Assembly (NCBI RefSeq): GCF_006385255.1
Contig: NZ_VFJE01000056.1
Location: forward strand, 960,067-1,024,066
DNA: 64,000 bases
From: Flavobacterium microcysteis
GTDB lineage: Bacteria > Bacteroidota > Bacteroidia > Flavobacteriales > Flavobacteriaceae
Direction of reading: 5' to 3'
Part shown: positions 8,288 to 16,942 of the stretch, one piece after another
Layout of the letters: each line of letters begins with the position of its first letter
Position numbering within the stretch: position 1 is the stretch's first letter
Program-made: the position numbers and the translations under genes
Notes under the pieces: model-generated
What the model was told of the DNA's origin: nothing
The model's input: the letters and a program-made list of their open reading frames with translations, nothing else
Databases searched by the model: none

Positions 8288-8695
8288 CTAGAACTTACCT
8301 GAGAATTCAGTAAGCGATATGGTACTTAATTCTGTGCTAATCTTTTTATTGATTTCGTCATACAGTTCGTCTAGCTTATTATTGATGTTTTTTCCAACAG
8401 GACAATCCGGATTAGGATCGTTTTTAGAATAACCTAAAGTTACTTTTTCAAAAGTCATCTTGAAAATATCATCAAGGTTGATTTTCTCAGCAGGTCTCAA
8501 CAATCTAGTTCCGCCGTTTTTTCCTTCTTTGCTTTCTACAATATTGTGTTTCTTCAGGTTGGCAATTTCTTTACGAATCAAGACAGGGTGCAGGTTCATG
8601 CTTCCGGCTAAGAATTCAGACGAAAGATATTCATCCGGAAACTTAGACAGGAGTGTCAGGATATGGAGCGTAATTGCAAACTTGCCAGAAATCAT
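8288..8695 (-). CDS. Rrf2 family transcriptional regulator
   Basis: This 135-aa protein has the Rrf2 winged helix at about residues 5-75, with recognition segment MNLHPVLIRKEIANLKKHNI and wing GGTRLLRP. It has only one cysteine (DCPVG), so it lacks the three-Cys set that holds a [2Fe-2S] cluster in IscR. It is closer to the YwnA/CymR-like members. The next gene is a YwnB-like reductase, and matching operators precede both genes. I infer autoregulation and control of the reductase in answer to an unknown, perhaps oxidative or electrophilic, signal. Confidence 0.9.
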   Translation of the reverse strand: MISGKFAITLHILTLLSKFPDEYLSSEFLAGSMNLHPVLIRKEIANLKKHNIVESKEGKNGGTRLLRPAEKINLDDIFKMTFEKVTLGYSKNDPNPDCPVGKNINNKLDELYDEINKKISTELSTISLTEFSGKF

Positions 8696-8697
8696 AC

Positions 8698-8716
8698 TGT
8701 AATAAAATATGTTACA
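8698..8716 (-). promoter_or_regulatory. Putative Rrf2 autoregulatory operator
   Basis: TGTAA-TAAAATATG-TTACA is a perfect 5-bp inverted repeat with a 9-nt spacer. It overlaps by 2 nt a -7 element (TACATTTG on the minus strand, 8715-8722), a position suited to repression. Confidence 0.72.
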
Positions 8717-8800
8717 AATGTATGGCGATTTTATTTCTTAACAAATATTTTGGCTTTTTTTTATGATTCTCAGGTAGCTGATAAATTGTAAGTAATGCCG

Positions 8801-8808
8801 TAAATTTG
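8801..8808 (+). promoter_or_regulatory. -7 element, probable promoter of the AEC/MFS pair
   Basis: TAAATTTG matches the consensus and lies about 145 nt before the ATG at 8953. This would leave a 5' leader of some 135 nt in which I see no known riboswitch. Confidence 0.45.
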
Positions 8809-8952
8809 CACTTTCAAAATATGCCTCTGAGTATCGACTCTAATATTGTTATTTATGTCGGTAGGTATTTGCCTCTTTTCTCATCACTCAAAAAAACAAA
8901 AGACGGAAAACAAATCTGCTAAAAGAGCTTTCCGTAGTTTGAAGTTATAAAA

Positions 8953-9864
8953 ATGGATAGTATTATCTTATTGTTTTTGTGTCTGCTGATTGGATTTGCA
9001 TTGCAAAGAACAAAGATTTTTCCGGCGAATTCGCATCAGGTATTGAACCAGTTTGTGATTTATATCTCACTGCCGGCTCTGGCCTTATTTTATATCCCTA
9101 AGATTGAAATCAGCTCCAAACTTTTGTTTCCTTTGGGTATTGCCTGGCTTGGATTCTTACTTTCATTCTTGTTTTTTTCAGTATTGGGAAGCTATTTCAA
9201 ATGGTCGAGAAAGTTAGTTGGCTGTCTGGTTTTGATGGGCGGCTTAGGCAATACCGCTTTTGTCGGTTTTCCTGTAATTGAGGCCTTATATGGCAAAGAA
9301 GGTATGGAAACCGCCATTATTGTCGACCAACCCGGTACGTTTGTAGTGATGGCAACTTTGGGTATTATCGTAGCATCACTTTATTCAAGAGGCACTCCTA
9401 ATCCTAAAGAGATTGTTTCAAAAATTGTGCTTTTTCCTCCATTCCTGGCTTTTTTTGCAGCCATGTTGATGAATGCTTTTAGTACTGATTTTACTGAAAG
9501 CCTACAATTGGTTTTTCAACGATTGGGAAGTACTGTAACACCGATAGCACTTGTAGCTGTCGGGTTGCAAATCAAAGTGCAGGAAAAAAGCAGGCATTGG
9601 AATTTCTTGGCTTTGGGATTGTTTTTCAAACTGATGATTACCCCGGCGTTTTTTTATGTCTTATATAAAATAATTTTTAACGGAAAAGGAATCGAAATCG
9701 ATGTTGCCATACTTGAGTCGGCTATGGCACCTATGATTACAGCCTCAATCATTGCTTCAAACTATGGGCTAAAGCCTAAACTGAGCAGTATGATGATTGG
9801 TATCGGTATTCCACTTTCCTTTCTCACATTAGCCTTTTGGTATTGGATTTTAATTACCTTTTAA
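8953..9864 (+). CDS. AEC (auxin efflux carrier) family transporter
   Basis: This 303-aa protein has about ten predicted membrane segments in two five-helix halves. It opens with the family-typical N-terminal segment (LLFLCLLIGFALQRTKIFP) and has GLGNTAFVGFPVIEALYG at about residues 97-114, the conserved crossover region. AEC members move organic acids such as malate; the substrate here is not readable. It is followed after 6 nt by an MFS gene on the same strand, so the pair is likely one operon. Confidence 0.9.
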   Translation: MDSIILLFLCLLIGFALQRTKIFPANSHQVLNQFVIYISLPALALFYIPKIEISSKLLFPLGIAWLGFLLSFLFFSVLGSYFKWSRKLVGCLVLMGGLGNTAFVGFPVIEALYGKEGMETAIIVDQPGTFVVMATLGIIVASLYSRGTPNPKEIVSKIVLFPPFLAFFAAMLMNAFSTDFTESLQLVFQRLGSTVTPIALVAVGLQIKVQEKSRHWNFLALGLFFKLMITPAFFYVLYKIIFNGKGIEIDVAILESAMAPMITASIIASNYGLKPKLSSMMIGIGIPLSFLTLAFWYWILITF

Positions 9865-9870
9865 AAAAAT

Positions 9871-11091
9871 ATGAAAACAACAGATTTAGATTTTCAAGCT
9901 CCAGATACAGATAATAAGGAATTGGCACAAAAAACGGTCTATTCTATTCTCTTTTCTATTGCCTTTGCGCATTTACTGAATGATTTGCTGCAGGCAGTTA
10001 TTCCGTCAGTTTATCCAATATTAAAAGAAAGTTACGATCTATCCTTTACACAAATCGGACTGATTACGTTTGCTTATCAGATGGCGGCTTCTATCTTGCA
10101 GCCGTTTGTAGGGTTTTATACGGATAAGAAACCGCAGCCTTACTCGCAGATCTACGGGATGTTTTTCACCTTGTCAGGAATTATCCTGCTTTCGTATGCT
10201 TCGAATTTCTATGTTATCATACTTTCGGTAATCCTGGTAGGAATCGGGTCGTCTATATTTCATCCGGAAGCTTCCAGAATCTCATTCCTGGCTTCGGGCG
10301 GAAAGCGTGGGTTAGCACAGTCGGTTTTCCAATTAGGAGGAAATGCAGGGACGGCTATCGGGCCTTTATTAGTAGCATTGTTGGTAGTGCCTAATTCACA
10401 GCGTTACATTTTATTTTTTGTCATAATTGCTGCCTTGGCATTGCTTGTTTTAGGAAGAATAGCCCGTTGGTATGACAATCATCTTTCGTTAAGAGCTAAG
10501 AAAAAAGTAGAAGTTGTGTTGCCGGATTTGTCAAAAAACAGAATTATCTTATCCGTAATCATTTTGCTGGTATTAATTTTCTCTAAATTTTTCTACATGG
10601 CGAGCATGTCCAGCTATTTTACATTCTATCTTATTGAAAAGTTTAATCTTTCTGTCCAAGATGCTCAATTCCACTTGTTCCTGTTTTTGGCTTCCTGTGC
10701 TTTAGGTACCTTACTGGGCGGGCCTTTGGGTGATAAGTTTGGACGAAAATATGTGATCTGGTTTTCGGTTCTTGGAGCTGCACCGTTTGCTTTGTTCCTG
10801 CCTTATGCCGATTTGTTTTGGACAGGTATTTTGTCTGTAGTTATCGGAATTATCATCTCGTCAGCTTTTCCGGCAATTCTGGTATATGCACAAGAATTAT
10901 TGCCAAAAAAACTGGGTATGGTATCCGGTCTTTTCTACGGTTTTGCTTTCGGAATGGGTGGACTTGGATCAGCATTGCTGGGTTATACGGCAGATCATAT
11001 AGGTATTGAAGCCGTGTATAAGATTTGTGCTTATTTGCCGCTAATTGGGATTATTGCTTTATTCCTTCCAAACCTTAAGAAGAAAAAGTAA
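9871..11091 (+). CDS. MFS transporter, fosmidomycin-resistance (Fsr) subfamily
   Basis: This 406-aa protein has twelve predicted membrane helices. The segments AHLLNDLLQAVIPSVYPILK (about residues 31-50), GIGSSIFHPEASRISFLASGG and SVFQLGGNAGTAIGPL are typical of the Fsr group of the major facilitator superfamily, as is the second-half loop GGPLGDKFGRKYVIW. Fsr proteins export fosmidomycin and other small molecules, but chromosomal homologues often have unknown natural substrates. It lies 6 nt after the AEC gene. Confidence 0.9.
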   Translation: MKTTDLDFQAPDTDNKELAQKTVYSILFSIAFAHLLNDLLQAVIPSVYPILKESYDLSFTQIGLITFAYQMAASILQPFVGFYTDKKPQPYSQIYGMFFTLSGIILLSYASNFYVIILSVILVGIGSSIFHPEASRISFLASGGKRGLAQSVFQLGGNAGTAIGPLLVALLVVPNSQRYILFFVIIAALALLVLGRIARWYDNHLSLRAKKKVEVVLPDLSKNRIILSVIILLVLIFSKFFYMASMSSYFTFYLIEKFNLSVQDAQFHLFLFLASCALGTLLGGPLGDKFGRKYVIWFSVLGAAPFALFLPYADLFWTGILSVVIGIIISSAFPAILVYAQELLPKKLGMVSGLFYGFAFGMGGLGSALLGYTADHIGIEAVYKICAYLPLIGIIALFLPNLKKKK

Positions 11092-11164
11092 GCCTGTTTG
11101 TCATTTTTATCATGTTAATTTTTGTAAATTTATAGGGCGTGAAACCCATTAAATTACAGCAATT

Positions 11165-11596
11165 ATGATGAAAATTTTTAGTACAGCACAGAACAAGAAC
11201 CTTTCCCATATTATGCTTTTTATAGTGAGAGCTACTGTGAGTAGCTTTATGCTGGTACATGGCGTGGAAAAGTTCGATACGCTTTATGCAGGCGGGCCAT
11301 TTGACTTTCCCGATCCTTTAGGAGTAGGAACGTCAGCATCCTTATCACTGGCGGTATTTGCAGAAGTTTTATGTTCAGGTCTGCTATTTGTCGGATTTGC
11401 AACACGACTCGTTACGATTCCTCTGATTATCACGATGTTTTTTGCCGTTTTTGTTATCCATGGCGCACATGGTTTTGAAAAACAGGAATTGGGCGGATTG
11501 TATCTCCTGATTTATGTCCTTTTGCTGGTAACAGGAAGTGGCAAATATTCTGTCGATCATTTTATCTACAAAAATACAAGACCTGAAAAACCTTAA
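11165..11596 (+). CDS. DoxX family membrane protein
   Basis: This 143-aa protein has four predicted membrane helices. The family features are an N-terminal helix ending MLVHGVEKFDTL, the second-helix motif LAVFAEVLCSGLLFVGFATR and HGAHGFEKQELGGLYLLIYV. DoxX proteins are small inner-membrane proteins tied to quinone or thiol chemistry, with no firm role for this subgroup. It stands alone on the plus strand between the MFS and GlcD genes. Confidence 0.88.
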   Translation: MMKIFSTAQNKNLSHIMLFIVRATVSSFMLVHGVEKFDTLYAGGPFDFPDPLGVGTSASLSLAVFAEVLCSGLLFVGFATRLVTIPLIITMFFAVFVIHGAHGFEKQELGGLYLLIYVLLLVTGSGKYSVDHFIYKNTRPEKP

Positions 11597-11647
11597 TTTT
11601 ATTCGCAACAAAACCTTTGTGGTATTATTACGCAATCAAATAAATAG

Positions 11648-11655
11648 TATTTTTG
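11648..11655 (+). promoter_or_regulatory. -7 element before the GlcD-type oxidase gene
   Basis: TATTTTTG fits TAnnTTTG. A TTG that could be mistaken for a start codon (11653) is part of this element; the ATG at 11686 lies 30 nt downstream. Confidence 0.55.
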
Positions 11656-11685
11656 GAGTTCTTTAATGATTTTGAAATCGCTATC

Positions 11686-13098
11686 ATGAAAACCGAAATA
11701 CTGTCCAAAGAAGCAATCAGCCGACTGGAAGAAATTGTTGGCCCATCTTTTCTTTTCTTAGATGAAGAAACCCGAAACTACTATGGACATGACGAAACGG
11801 AAGATTATGTTTTTCCGCCAAGTGTAGTACTGAAACCAGCTTCTGCCGAAGAAATTTCAGCCATACTAAAACTTGCTAACGAATATAAGATTCCCGTAAC
11901 GCCAATTGGAGGAAAAACGGGACTGAGCGGTGGTGCTTTAAGCATTCACCAGGGAATCGGGCTTTCTATGGAACGTTTTAATAAAATCCTTCACATTGAC
12001 GAACAGAACCTTCAGGTTATGGTTGAGCCGGGCGTAGTAACACAAACGCTTCAGGAAGCCGTTTTGGAAAAAGGATTGTTTTATCCGCCAGATCCAAGTA
12101 GTCGTGGCAGTTGTTTTATAGGTGGAAATGTAGCGGAAAATGCAGGTGGAGCCAGAGCGGTGAAATATGGTGTGACCAAAGATTATGTGCTGAATCTTGA
12201 AGTAGTATTGCCAACAGGCGAAATTATATGGACAGGAGCCAATACACTGAAAAACTCTACAGGATATAATCTGACACAATTGATGGTTGGCAGTGAAGGC
12301 ACATTAGGAATCATTACCAAAATCGTGATGAAGCTGCTGCCGAAAAATACTCATAATGTATTGATGCTCGTTCCTTTCTTTAATTCTAGCCAGGCTTGCG
12401 AGGCAGTAGCCAAAATCTTTAAGGCCGGAATAACGCCAAGTGCTTTAGAATTTATGGAACGTGATGCCATTGACTGGACGCTGCGTTTTATTGATGGCGT
12501 GAGCCTAAATATAAAAGACGAAGTTCAGGCGCATTTGCTCATCGAAGTGGATGGGAATTATCCTGATGTGCTGTTTTCTGAAGCTGAAAAGATTACTGAA
12601 GTTTTAGAACAGTTTGCTATTGATGAAATTCTTTTTGCGGATTCCGAAGATCAGAAAAATGCGCTTTGGAAATTAAGAAGGGCAGTGGCCGAAGCCGTAA
12701 AATCAAATTCGGTTTACAAAGAAGAAGACACGGTCGTGCCACGTTACGAACTGCCTAAGCTTTTGGAAGGAATCAAGGCTATAGGAAACAAATATGGCTT
12801 TAAATCGGTTTGTTATGGCCATGCCGGCGATGGAAATCTCCATGTGAATATTGTCAAAGGTAATATGTCTGATCAGGACTGGAAGACTGAGATTCCGAAA
12901 GGTATCCGTGAAATTTTTGAATTGACGGTTTCGCTCAAAGGAACATTATCTGGCGAGCACGGTATTGGTTATGTGCAGAAGAACTATATGGATATTGCCT
13001 TTTCACAAACACAATTACTGCTGATGAAGAATATCAAACAATGTTTTGACCCAAATTCTATACTAAACCCCGGCAAAGTACTGCCAGATTCTTTATAA
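11686..13098 (+). CDS. FAD-binding oxidase, glycolate/D-lactate oxidase subunit GlcD type
   Basis: The predicted product is 470 aa from the ATG at 11686. The PCMH-type FAD domain (about residues 40-220) shows PVTPIGGKTGLSGGALS, PPDPSSRGSCFIGGNVAENA and GSEGTLGIITKIV. The C-terminal cap ends with VCYGHAGDGNLHVNI and LSGEHGIGYVQKNYM, both typical of the GlcD/DLD family. Such enzymes oxidise 2-hydroxy acids such as glycolate or D-lactate and pass electrons on. No GlcE or GlcF gene is next to it, so it may act alone like D-lactate dehydrogenases. A palindromic terminator follows. Confidence 0.93.
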   Translation: MKTEILSKEAISRLEEIVGPSFLFLDEETRNYYGHDETEDYVFPPSVVLKPASAEEISAILKLANEYKIPVTPIGGKTGLSGGALSIHQGIGLSMERFNKILHIDEQNLQVMVEPGVVTQTLQEAVLEKGLFYPPDPSSRGSCFIGGNVAENAGGARAVKYGVTKDYVLNLEVVLPTGEIIWTGANTLKNSTGYNLTQLMVGSEGTLGIITKIVMKLLPKNTHNVLMLVPFFNSSQACEAVAKIFKAGITPSALEFMERDAIDWTLRFIDGVSLNIKDEVQAHLLIEVDGNYPDVLFSEAEKITEVLEQFAIDEILFADSEDQKNALWKLRRAVAEAVKSNSVYKEEDTVVPRYELPKLLEGIKAIGNKYGFKSVCYGHAGDGNLHVNIVKGNMSDQDWKTEIPKGIREIFELTVSLKGTLSGEHGIGYVQKNYMDIAFSQTQLLLMKNIKQCFDPNSILNPGKVLPDSL

Positions 13099-13100
13099 CA

Positions 13101-13130
13101 AAAAGGAGCTTCAATTGAAGCTCCTTTTTT
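13101..13130. terminator. Bidirectional terminator between glcD-type gene and antiporter
   Basis: AAAAGGAGCTTCAATTGAAGCTCCTTTT is a perfect palindrome flanked by a T-run, between convergent genes (written here as one stem, AAAAGGAGCTTCAA, and its complement). Confidence 0.92.
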
Positions 13131-14388
13131 ATTCTATACTAGCGGATTTTGCTTTTGGTAATAATCTATTCGCCAATTTGCCAATAGTAAGTCCTTGTAC
13201 GATTATAGAAAACACGACTACAAAATAGGTAATCGCTACTATGATTTTTTTATGAGGGCCTTCTGCAATCGATAATGCTAAGGCAATAGAAACACCTCCG
13301 CGCAGTCCTCCCCAAACCATTATTTTTATGGTTGAAGATTCAAATTTCTTTTTAAAAGGAATGATTTTGGTTGGAATCCAAATTGATATGAATCGGCAGA
13401 GAAGCACGATGAAGATACAAATCAATCCAATAGACCAGAAACTTAAGATGTTCGGAATTAGCAATAATTCAAAACCGATAAAAAGGAAAAGAATAGCATT
13501 CAGAATTTCGTCAATCAATTCCCAAAACTTATTTAGGTAATCTTTTGTAGTGGCAGACATCGCTGTCTTTTTTCCATAATTTCCGATAATGATTCCTGCA
13601 GCGACCATCGTCAATGGTCCGGAAATATGCATAGCCTGTGCAATCAAATAACCGCCCATTACAACAGACAGGGTAATCAATACAGATACTTTATAATCGT
13701 CAACTTTGCGCATGGCTTTGCTTGATTGTATACCTAGGAAAGTTCCAAGAAGGAAACCACCCAAAGCTTCCCTAATCAGTAACCACGAAACGTGTGGTAG
13801 TGAAAAGTCGCTTGCAGGATCTTGCGCCAGTTTTAGGATTACGGCAAAAACTACGACAGCTACACCATCGTTAAACAAGGATTCTCCCGCAATTTTTGTC
13901 TCCAATGATTTCGGAACTTTGGCGTTTTTCAATATACTGAGTACGGCAATCGGATCAGTAGGTGAAATCAGAGCTCCAAAAAGCAAACAGTAAATAAAGG
14001 GCAGGTCAATATGAAGGAGATCGGTAACAAAGTCAAGAATAAGTCCAATAGCCAATGCTGAGATTAATACGCTAATAGTTGAAAAAACCATAACAGGACC
14101 TCGCTGTTCACGCAAGTCTTTAAGGTTGACATGAATTGCGCCCGCAAACAAAAGAAAGTTTAGCATGGCACCCATCAGTACCTCTGTAAAGTCAAATTCT
14201 GAAAATAGTTTTGAAAAATTGGTGAATGTTTCAGGGAAGATGTTTCCGGTAATTACCAGCAGGATGGAACTGATCATGGCAATAATCATGATTCCGATGG
14301 TAGCAGGCAGCTTTAGGAAACGGATATTAAGATAAGCAAAAAAAGATGCAAGTACGATTAGGACTGAAAAGGAGTAGTATAATTCCAT
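13129..14388 (-). CDS. Sodium/proton antiporter, CPA1 (NhaP) family
   Basis: This 419-aa protein has about twelve predicted membrane helices. It contains the CPA1 core motif AGESLFNDGVAVVVF at about residues 168-182, where the Asn-Asp pair binds the ion. It also has GALISPTDPIAVLSILK, MVAAGIIIGNYG and MVWGGLRGGVSIALALS, all typical of NhaP. It exchanges Na+ (or K+) for H+ across the inner membrane. It is shorter than forms with a long cytosolic tail. Its stop lies at the edge of the shared terminator. Confidence 0.92.
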   Translation of the reverse strand: MELYYSFSVLIVLASFFAYLNIRFLKLPATIGIMIIAMISSILLVITGNIFPETFTNFSKLFSEFDFTEVLMGAMLNFLLFAGAIHVNLKDLREQRGPVMVFSTISVLISALAIGLILDFVTDLLHIDLPFIYCLLFGALISPTDPIAVLSILKNAKVPKSLETKIAGESLFNDGVAVVVFAVILKLAQDPASDFSLPHVSWLLIREALGGFLLGTFLGIQSSKAMRKVDDYKVSVLITLSVVMGGYLIAQAMHISGPLTMVAAGIIIGNYGKKTAMSATTKDYLNKFWELIDEILNAILFLFIGFELLLIPNILSFWSIGLICIFIVLLCRFISIWIPTKIIPFKKKFESSTIKIMVWGGLRGGVSIALALSIAEGPHKKIIVAITYFVVVFSIIVQGLTIGKLANRLLPKAKSASIE

Positions 14389-14470
14389 ATGTTGATTTTG
14401 GCATTTTTACAAATATAAAAAACGAGAACAAAAACAGTAGGCGATTGGAGTTTTTTGACAAAATTTTGGC

Positions 14471-14501
14471 AAAAAAAATCCCCAATAAGCTTGGGGATTT
14501 T
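14471..14501 (-). terminator. Terminator of the Lys-rich small gene
   Basis: AAAATCCCC (14475-14483) pairs with GGGGATTTT (14493-14501). A T-run follows on the minus strand, directly after the stop of the small gene. Confidence 0.85.
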
Positions 14502-14504
14502 GCA

Positions 14505-14615
14505 TTAATCTCTTTTCGGATTGTTTTTCTTGTCTCTCTTCTCCGCTTTTTTTTCTTTAGCGGTCTTTGTAGGCTCTTTCTTTGCAGTTTTCTTAGCGTC
14601 GTGACTCTTTGCCAT
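14505..14615 (-). CDS. Small lysine-rich protein of 36 aa
   Basis: The ATG at 14615 opens a 36-codon frame, MAKSHDAKKTAKKEPTKTAK and 16 more residues, ending KRD before TAA. Seventeen or so residues are Lys or Arg. It has no hydrophobic segment and is likely disordered. The dedicated terminator 4 nt after its stop, and its own spacing from both neighbours, support a real gene. I recall similar Lys-rich mini-proteins in other Flavobacterium genomes. A nucleic-acid-binding role is only a guess. Confidence 0.7.
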   Translation of the reverse strand: MAKSHDAKKTAKKEPTKTAKEKKAEKRDKKNNPKRD

Positions 14616-14693
14616 GGTTATACAGTTTTTAGAGGTTAATTATTTAATAGTAATAACCGGGTAAATAAAGCAGGAAATACATCCCGTTTTTAG

Positions 14694-15266
14694 CTACAAT
14701 CCCAGTTCAGCTTTTATCTTTTCATCAAATATCTTAGAAAAAACCTGTTCATTATAGGTAAGGTATTTCCATTGTTTTTTAGTAAGATTGTCTGATATGG
14801 CAATCATTTTGGCTCGTGTCTTAATGTTCATGGTCTTATTTGCCGGATCATAAGATACGTTTTCTGTCTTCATTGCTGTTTTGAACATTTCGGTATAATC
14901 CTTAATTTCTAGATTAGGAATCGGTTCGTCCCAAATAACCTGCATCGTATTGTCATGGCTAATTACACAAAATGTTTGTTCGCCTATCTTTTTGGTATTT
15001 CCAAAAACAAAATTAGGTGGAGCAGCTACCATTTTAATCTTAAAGCCATCATTGCCTTCAAAGCTTTTCTTTAAGGTTTCAAGTATAGCTTCTTTTGGAG
15101 CAATATCGTATAGTTTTGGATAGGCCATATCCATAATCTGTTCGTATTGTTGGGCGACAGTATAATCATACAATTTTTGAGCATTGGCTTTTAGTGAAGC
15201 CATATCCTGAGAAAAACCTTGGATAGAAACCAGCATAAATAAAGCCAAACATACTATTTTTTTCAT
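14694..15266 (-). CDS. Secreted protein of unknown function, 190 aa
   Basis: A Sec signal peptide (MKKIVCLALFMLVSIQGFSQ) is followed by about 170 residues without membrane segments. The mature part starts with a helical SLKANAQKLYDYTVAQQYEQ stretch and then mixed alpha/beta sequence including VIWDEPIPNLEIKDY. The helical start recalls NTF2-like or DUF3887-type folds, but I cannot assign a family. It is probably periplasmic and lies downstream of the amidase gene, separated from it by a terminator. Confidence 0.7.
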   Translation of the reverse strand: MKKIVCLALFMLVSIQGFSQDMASLKANAQKLYDYTVAQQYEQIMDMAYPKLYDIAPKEAILETLKKSFEGNDGFKIKMVAAPPNFVFGNTKKIGEQTFCVISHDNTMQVIWDEPIPNLEIKDYTEMFKTAMKTENVSYDPANKTMNIKTRAKMIAISDNLTKKQWKYLTYNEQVFSKIFDEKIKAELGL

Positions 15267-15290
15267 CTTTTTTATTTCAAATATAAATTA

Positions 15291-15324
15291 AAAATCCTCT
15301 GACTGTAAGGAGTGAGAGGATTTT
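15291..15324 (-). terminator. Terminator of the amidase gene
   Basis: AAAATCCTCT (15291-15300) pairs with AGAGGATTTT (15315-15324) around a 14-nt loop, just downstream of the amidase stop at 15343. Confidence 0.8.
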
Positions 15325-15342
15325 AGGTTTTATTTATCATTT

Positions 15343-15942
15343 TTATAGAGCCAGATAGTCCAATATCTTTCGGGCGATTTCTTTTTGTCCTGTGTCGCTG
15401 CTAAGATAGCTTCTGTCATTTGCATTCGACAGAAAGCCTAACTCCAATAAAACAGCCGGGCTTTTAGCATTTTTAAGCAGATACATTGGTGCGGTTTTTA
15501 CGCCTCTGCTTCTTAGTTTGTTGTCAGAGAGTACAGAAATCAGTTCTTCTGCGTGGGTTTTGGAAGCTTCAAATTTTTCGTTTTGCTCGCATACATAAGC
15601 TTCTATCCCATTAGCTTCTTCTTTGGTATTTTTATTTACGTGTAACGAAATTACCAGATCCGGTTGCAGTTTGTTGATTTTTTCAGTCCTTTCTTGTAAT
15701 GAACTAAACTCGTCGTCATCTCGGGTTAGGATAATCTCAATTTCAGTATTTCTGTTTTGAGAGGCTATCTGTTTGGCAATGTTGGAAACAATCTGCTTTT
15801 CGGAATAAAATCCATGAGTAGCACCTATGTCTTGTCCTCCGTGTCCGGCATCAATAACGATTCGTTTTTTGCTGTCGGGAGTTGTAAACGACAAAATAGA
15901 AACAAGTACAGCAGCTCCTAAAAATCTAAAAGTGTTTTTCAT
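15343..15942 (-). CDS. N-acetylmuramoyl-L-alanine amidase, Amidase_3 type
   Basis: This 199-aa zinc amidase has a signal-like N-terminus (RFLGAAVLVSILSFTTP). The catalytic domain carries VIDAGHGGQDIGATHG (first zinc His), SEKQIVSNIAKQI (zinc Glu), ISLHVN (third ligand) and a C-terminal LLELGFLSN with the catalytic Glu. It cleaves the bond between muramic acid and L-Ala of peptidoglycan in the periplasm. It is a minimal form with no LysM or SPOR domain. It is flanked by terminators and likely transcribed alone. Confidence 0.92.
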   Translation of the reverse strand: MKNTFRFLGAAVLVSILSFTTPDSKKRIVIDAGHGGQDIGATHGFYSEKQIVSNIAKQIASQNRNTEIEIILTRDDDEFSSLQERTEKINKLQPDLVISLHVNKNTKEEANGIEAYVCEQNEKFEASKTHAEELISVLSDNKLRSRGVKTAPMYLLKNAKSPAVLLELGFLSNANDRSYLSSDTGQKEIARKILDYLAL

Positions 15943-16029
15943 ACGGTTAAGGTTTAAGCATAACGTTAGAACGATGAATGTATGAAAATATTTGCTAAAA
16001 AGCTGATGAATTTTGAAAAAAGAGGTTGG

Positions 16030-16473
16030 TTATTGTTCTTTTCTCCATTTTTCGGCAGTCATTTCAAATTTGATTTCACCTTTTCGATAGAAACCAGTTT
16101 CTTTCCATCCACATTTTCTGTAAAAAGCTTCAGCACGAGTATTAGGTGAAGTACTAAGCCAAACTGTTTGACTTGTTTTAGAGAAATACCAATCCAGCAT
16201 GTGATGATGAAGCTTCTTTCCAATTCCCTGTTTTTCATAATCAGGATGGAGGAACAAAGCCCAGATATTATTGTCTTTTAAATCGGCAATGGCAAATCCT
16301 ACAATCTTGCCGTCAATTTCACAAACCCAACCTTTTCCTCTTGAAAAAAGGAAGTCTTCGCAATCTTGGTCGGTCACAAGATTTGGGTCTGACAAGGTGT
16401 TTTCCTTGACAGAATTCCGAACTTTCTGAATCTGCGGGATATCCTCTAGTTTTGCCTCCCTAAATTGTTTCAT
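16030..16473 (-). CDS. GNAT family N-acetyltransferase
   Basis: This 147-aa GNAT-fold protein has the acetyl-CoA-binding stretch HPDYEKQGIGKKLHHHML (R/Q-x-x-G-x-G/A form, here QGIGKK) at about residues 78-95. The C-terminal signature is NTRAEAFYRKCGWKETG. The substrate is unknown. Only 3 nt separate it from the preceding GNAT gene, and together with the 163-aa gene upstream they form a three-gene operon. Confidence 0.88.
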   Translation of the reverse strand: MKQFREAKLEDIPQIQKVRNSVKENTLSDPNLVTDQDCEDFLFSRGKGWVCEIDGKIVGFAIADLKDNNIWALFLHPDYEKQGIGKKLHHHMLDWYFSKTSQTVWLSTSPNTRAEAFYRKCGWKETGFYRKGEIKFEMTAEKWRKEQ

Positions 16474-16476
16474 CGC

Positions 16477-16926
16477 TTATTTTTTTAGCATCATATGCAA
16501 AATAGGATAAGGTTTACCACAGCCGTCTACTTCGGAAGAAGCTACAGTGCGGAATCCAAACTTTTCATAAAAGCCTACTGCCTGTGCATTGTCTCGGTTG
16601 ACATCTACCTTGGTAATACTAAGATTTTCTAAAGCATGTGCGAGCAATATTTTGCCAACACCTTGACCACGTGCATCCGCATGAACGAAAAGCATTTCCA
16701 GATTGCCATCTGCAGTACCCATAAAGCCAAGAATCTGGCCATTCTCATCTTTAAGGCCTATTAGTGTGACAGCACTGAAATACTGAGGAACAAGGTTTTT
16801 ATAAAATTCAAAATCTTCTTCTTTGAGAAAGTCGTGTGTAGCTTTTACAGACGATTCCCAAACGGAGAGAATTTTACCATATTCCGGTTCGGTTACGTTT
16901 TCCAGCGTATAGTTTTGAAGTGACAT
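16477..16926 (-). CDS. GNAT family N-acetyltransferase
   Basis: This 149-aa GNAT protein carries the acetyl-CoA motif VHADARGQGVGKILLAHAL at about residues 77-95 and the terminal DNAQAVGFYEKFGFRTV. It resembles YjaB/PanM-like small acetyltransferases, but the substrate cannot be told. It is the middle gene of a short operon, between the acidic 163-aa gene (16 nt upstream) and a second GNAT gene (3 nt downstream). The two GNAT proteins are only distantly alike. Confidence 0.88.
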   Translation of the reverse strand: MSLQNYTLENVTEPEYGKILSVWESSVKATHDFLKEEDFEFYKNLVPQYFSAVTLIGLKDENGQILGFMGTADGNLEMLFVHADARGQGVGKILLAHALENLSITKVDVNRDNAQAVGFYEKFGFRTVASSEVDGCGKPYPILHMMLKK

Positions 16927-16942
16927 TTTTTGTTTTGTAAAA

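Noticed and set aside
8821..8922. A 33-codon frame (MPLSIDSNIVIYVGRYLPLF...) in the leader of the AEC gene
   Set aside because: No family likeness, no ribosome signal and no terminator. It is too short to separate from chance, so it is not listed as a gene.
9871..11091. Acquired fosmidomycin resistance
   Set aside because: Fsr-type MFS genes are common chromosomal genes, and no mobile element is next to it.
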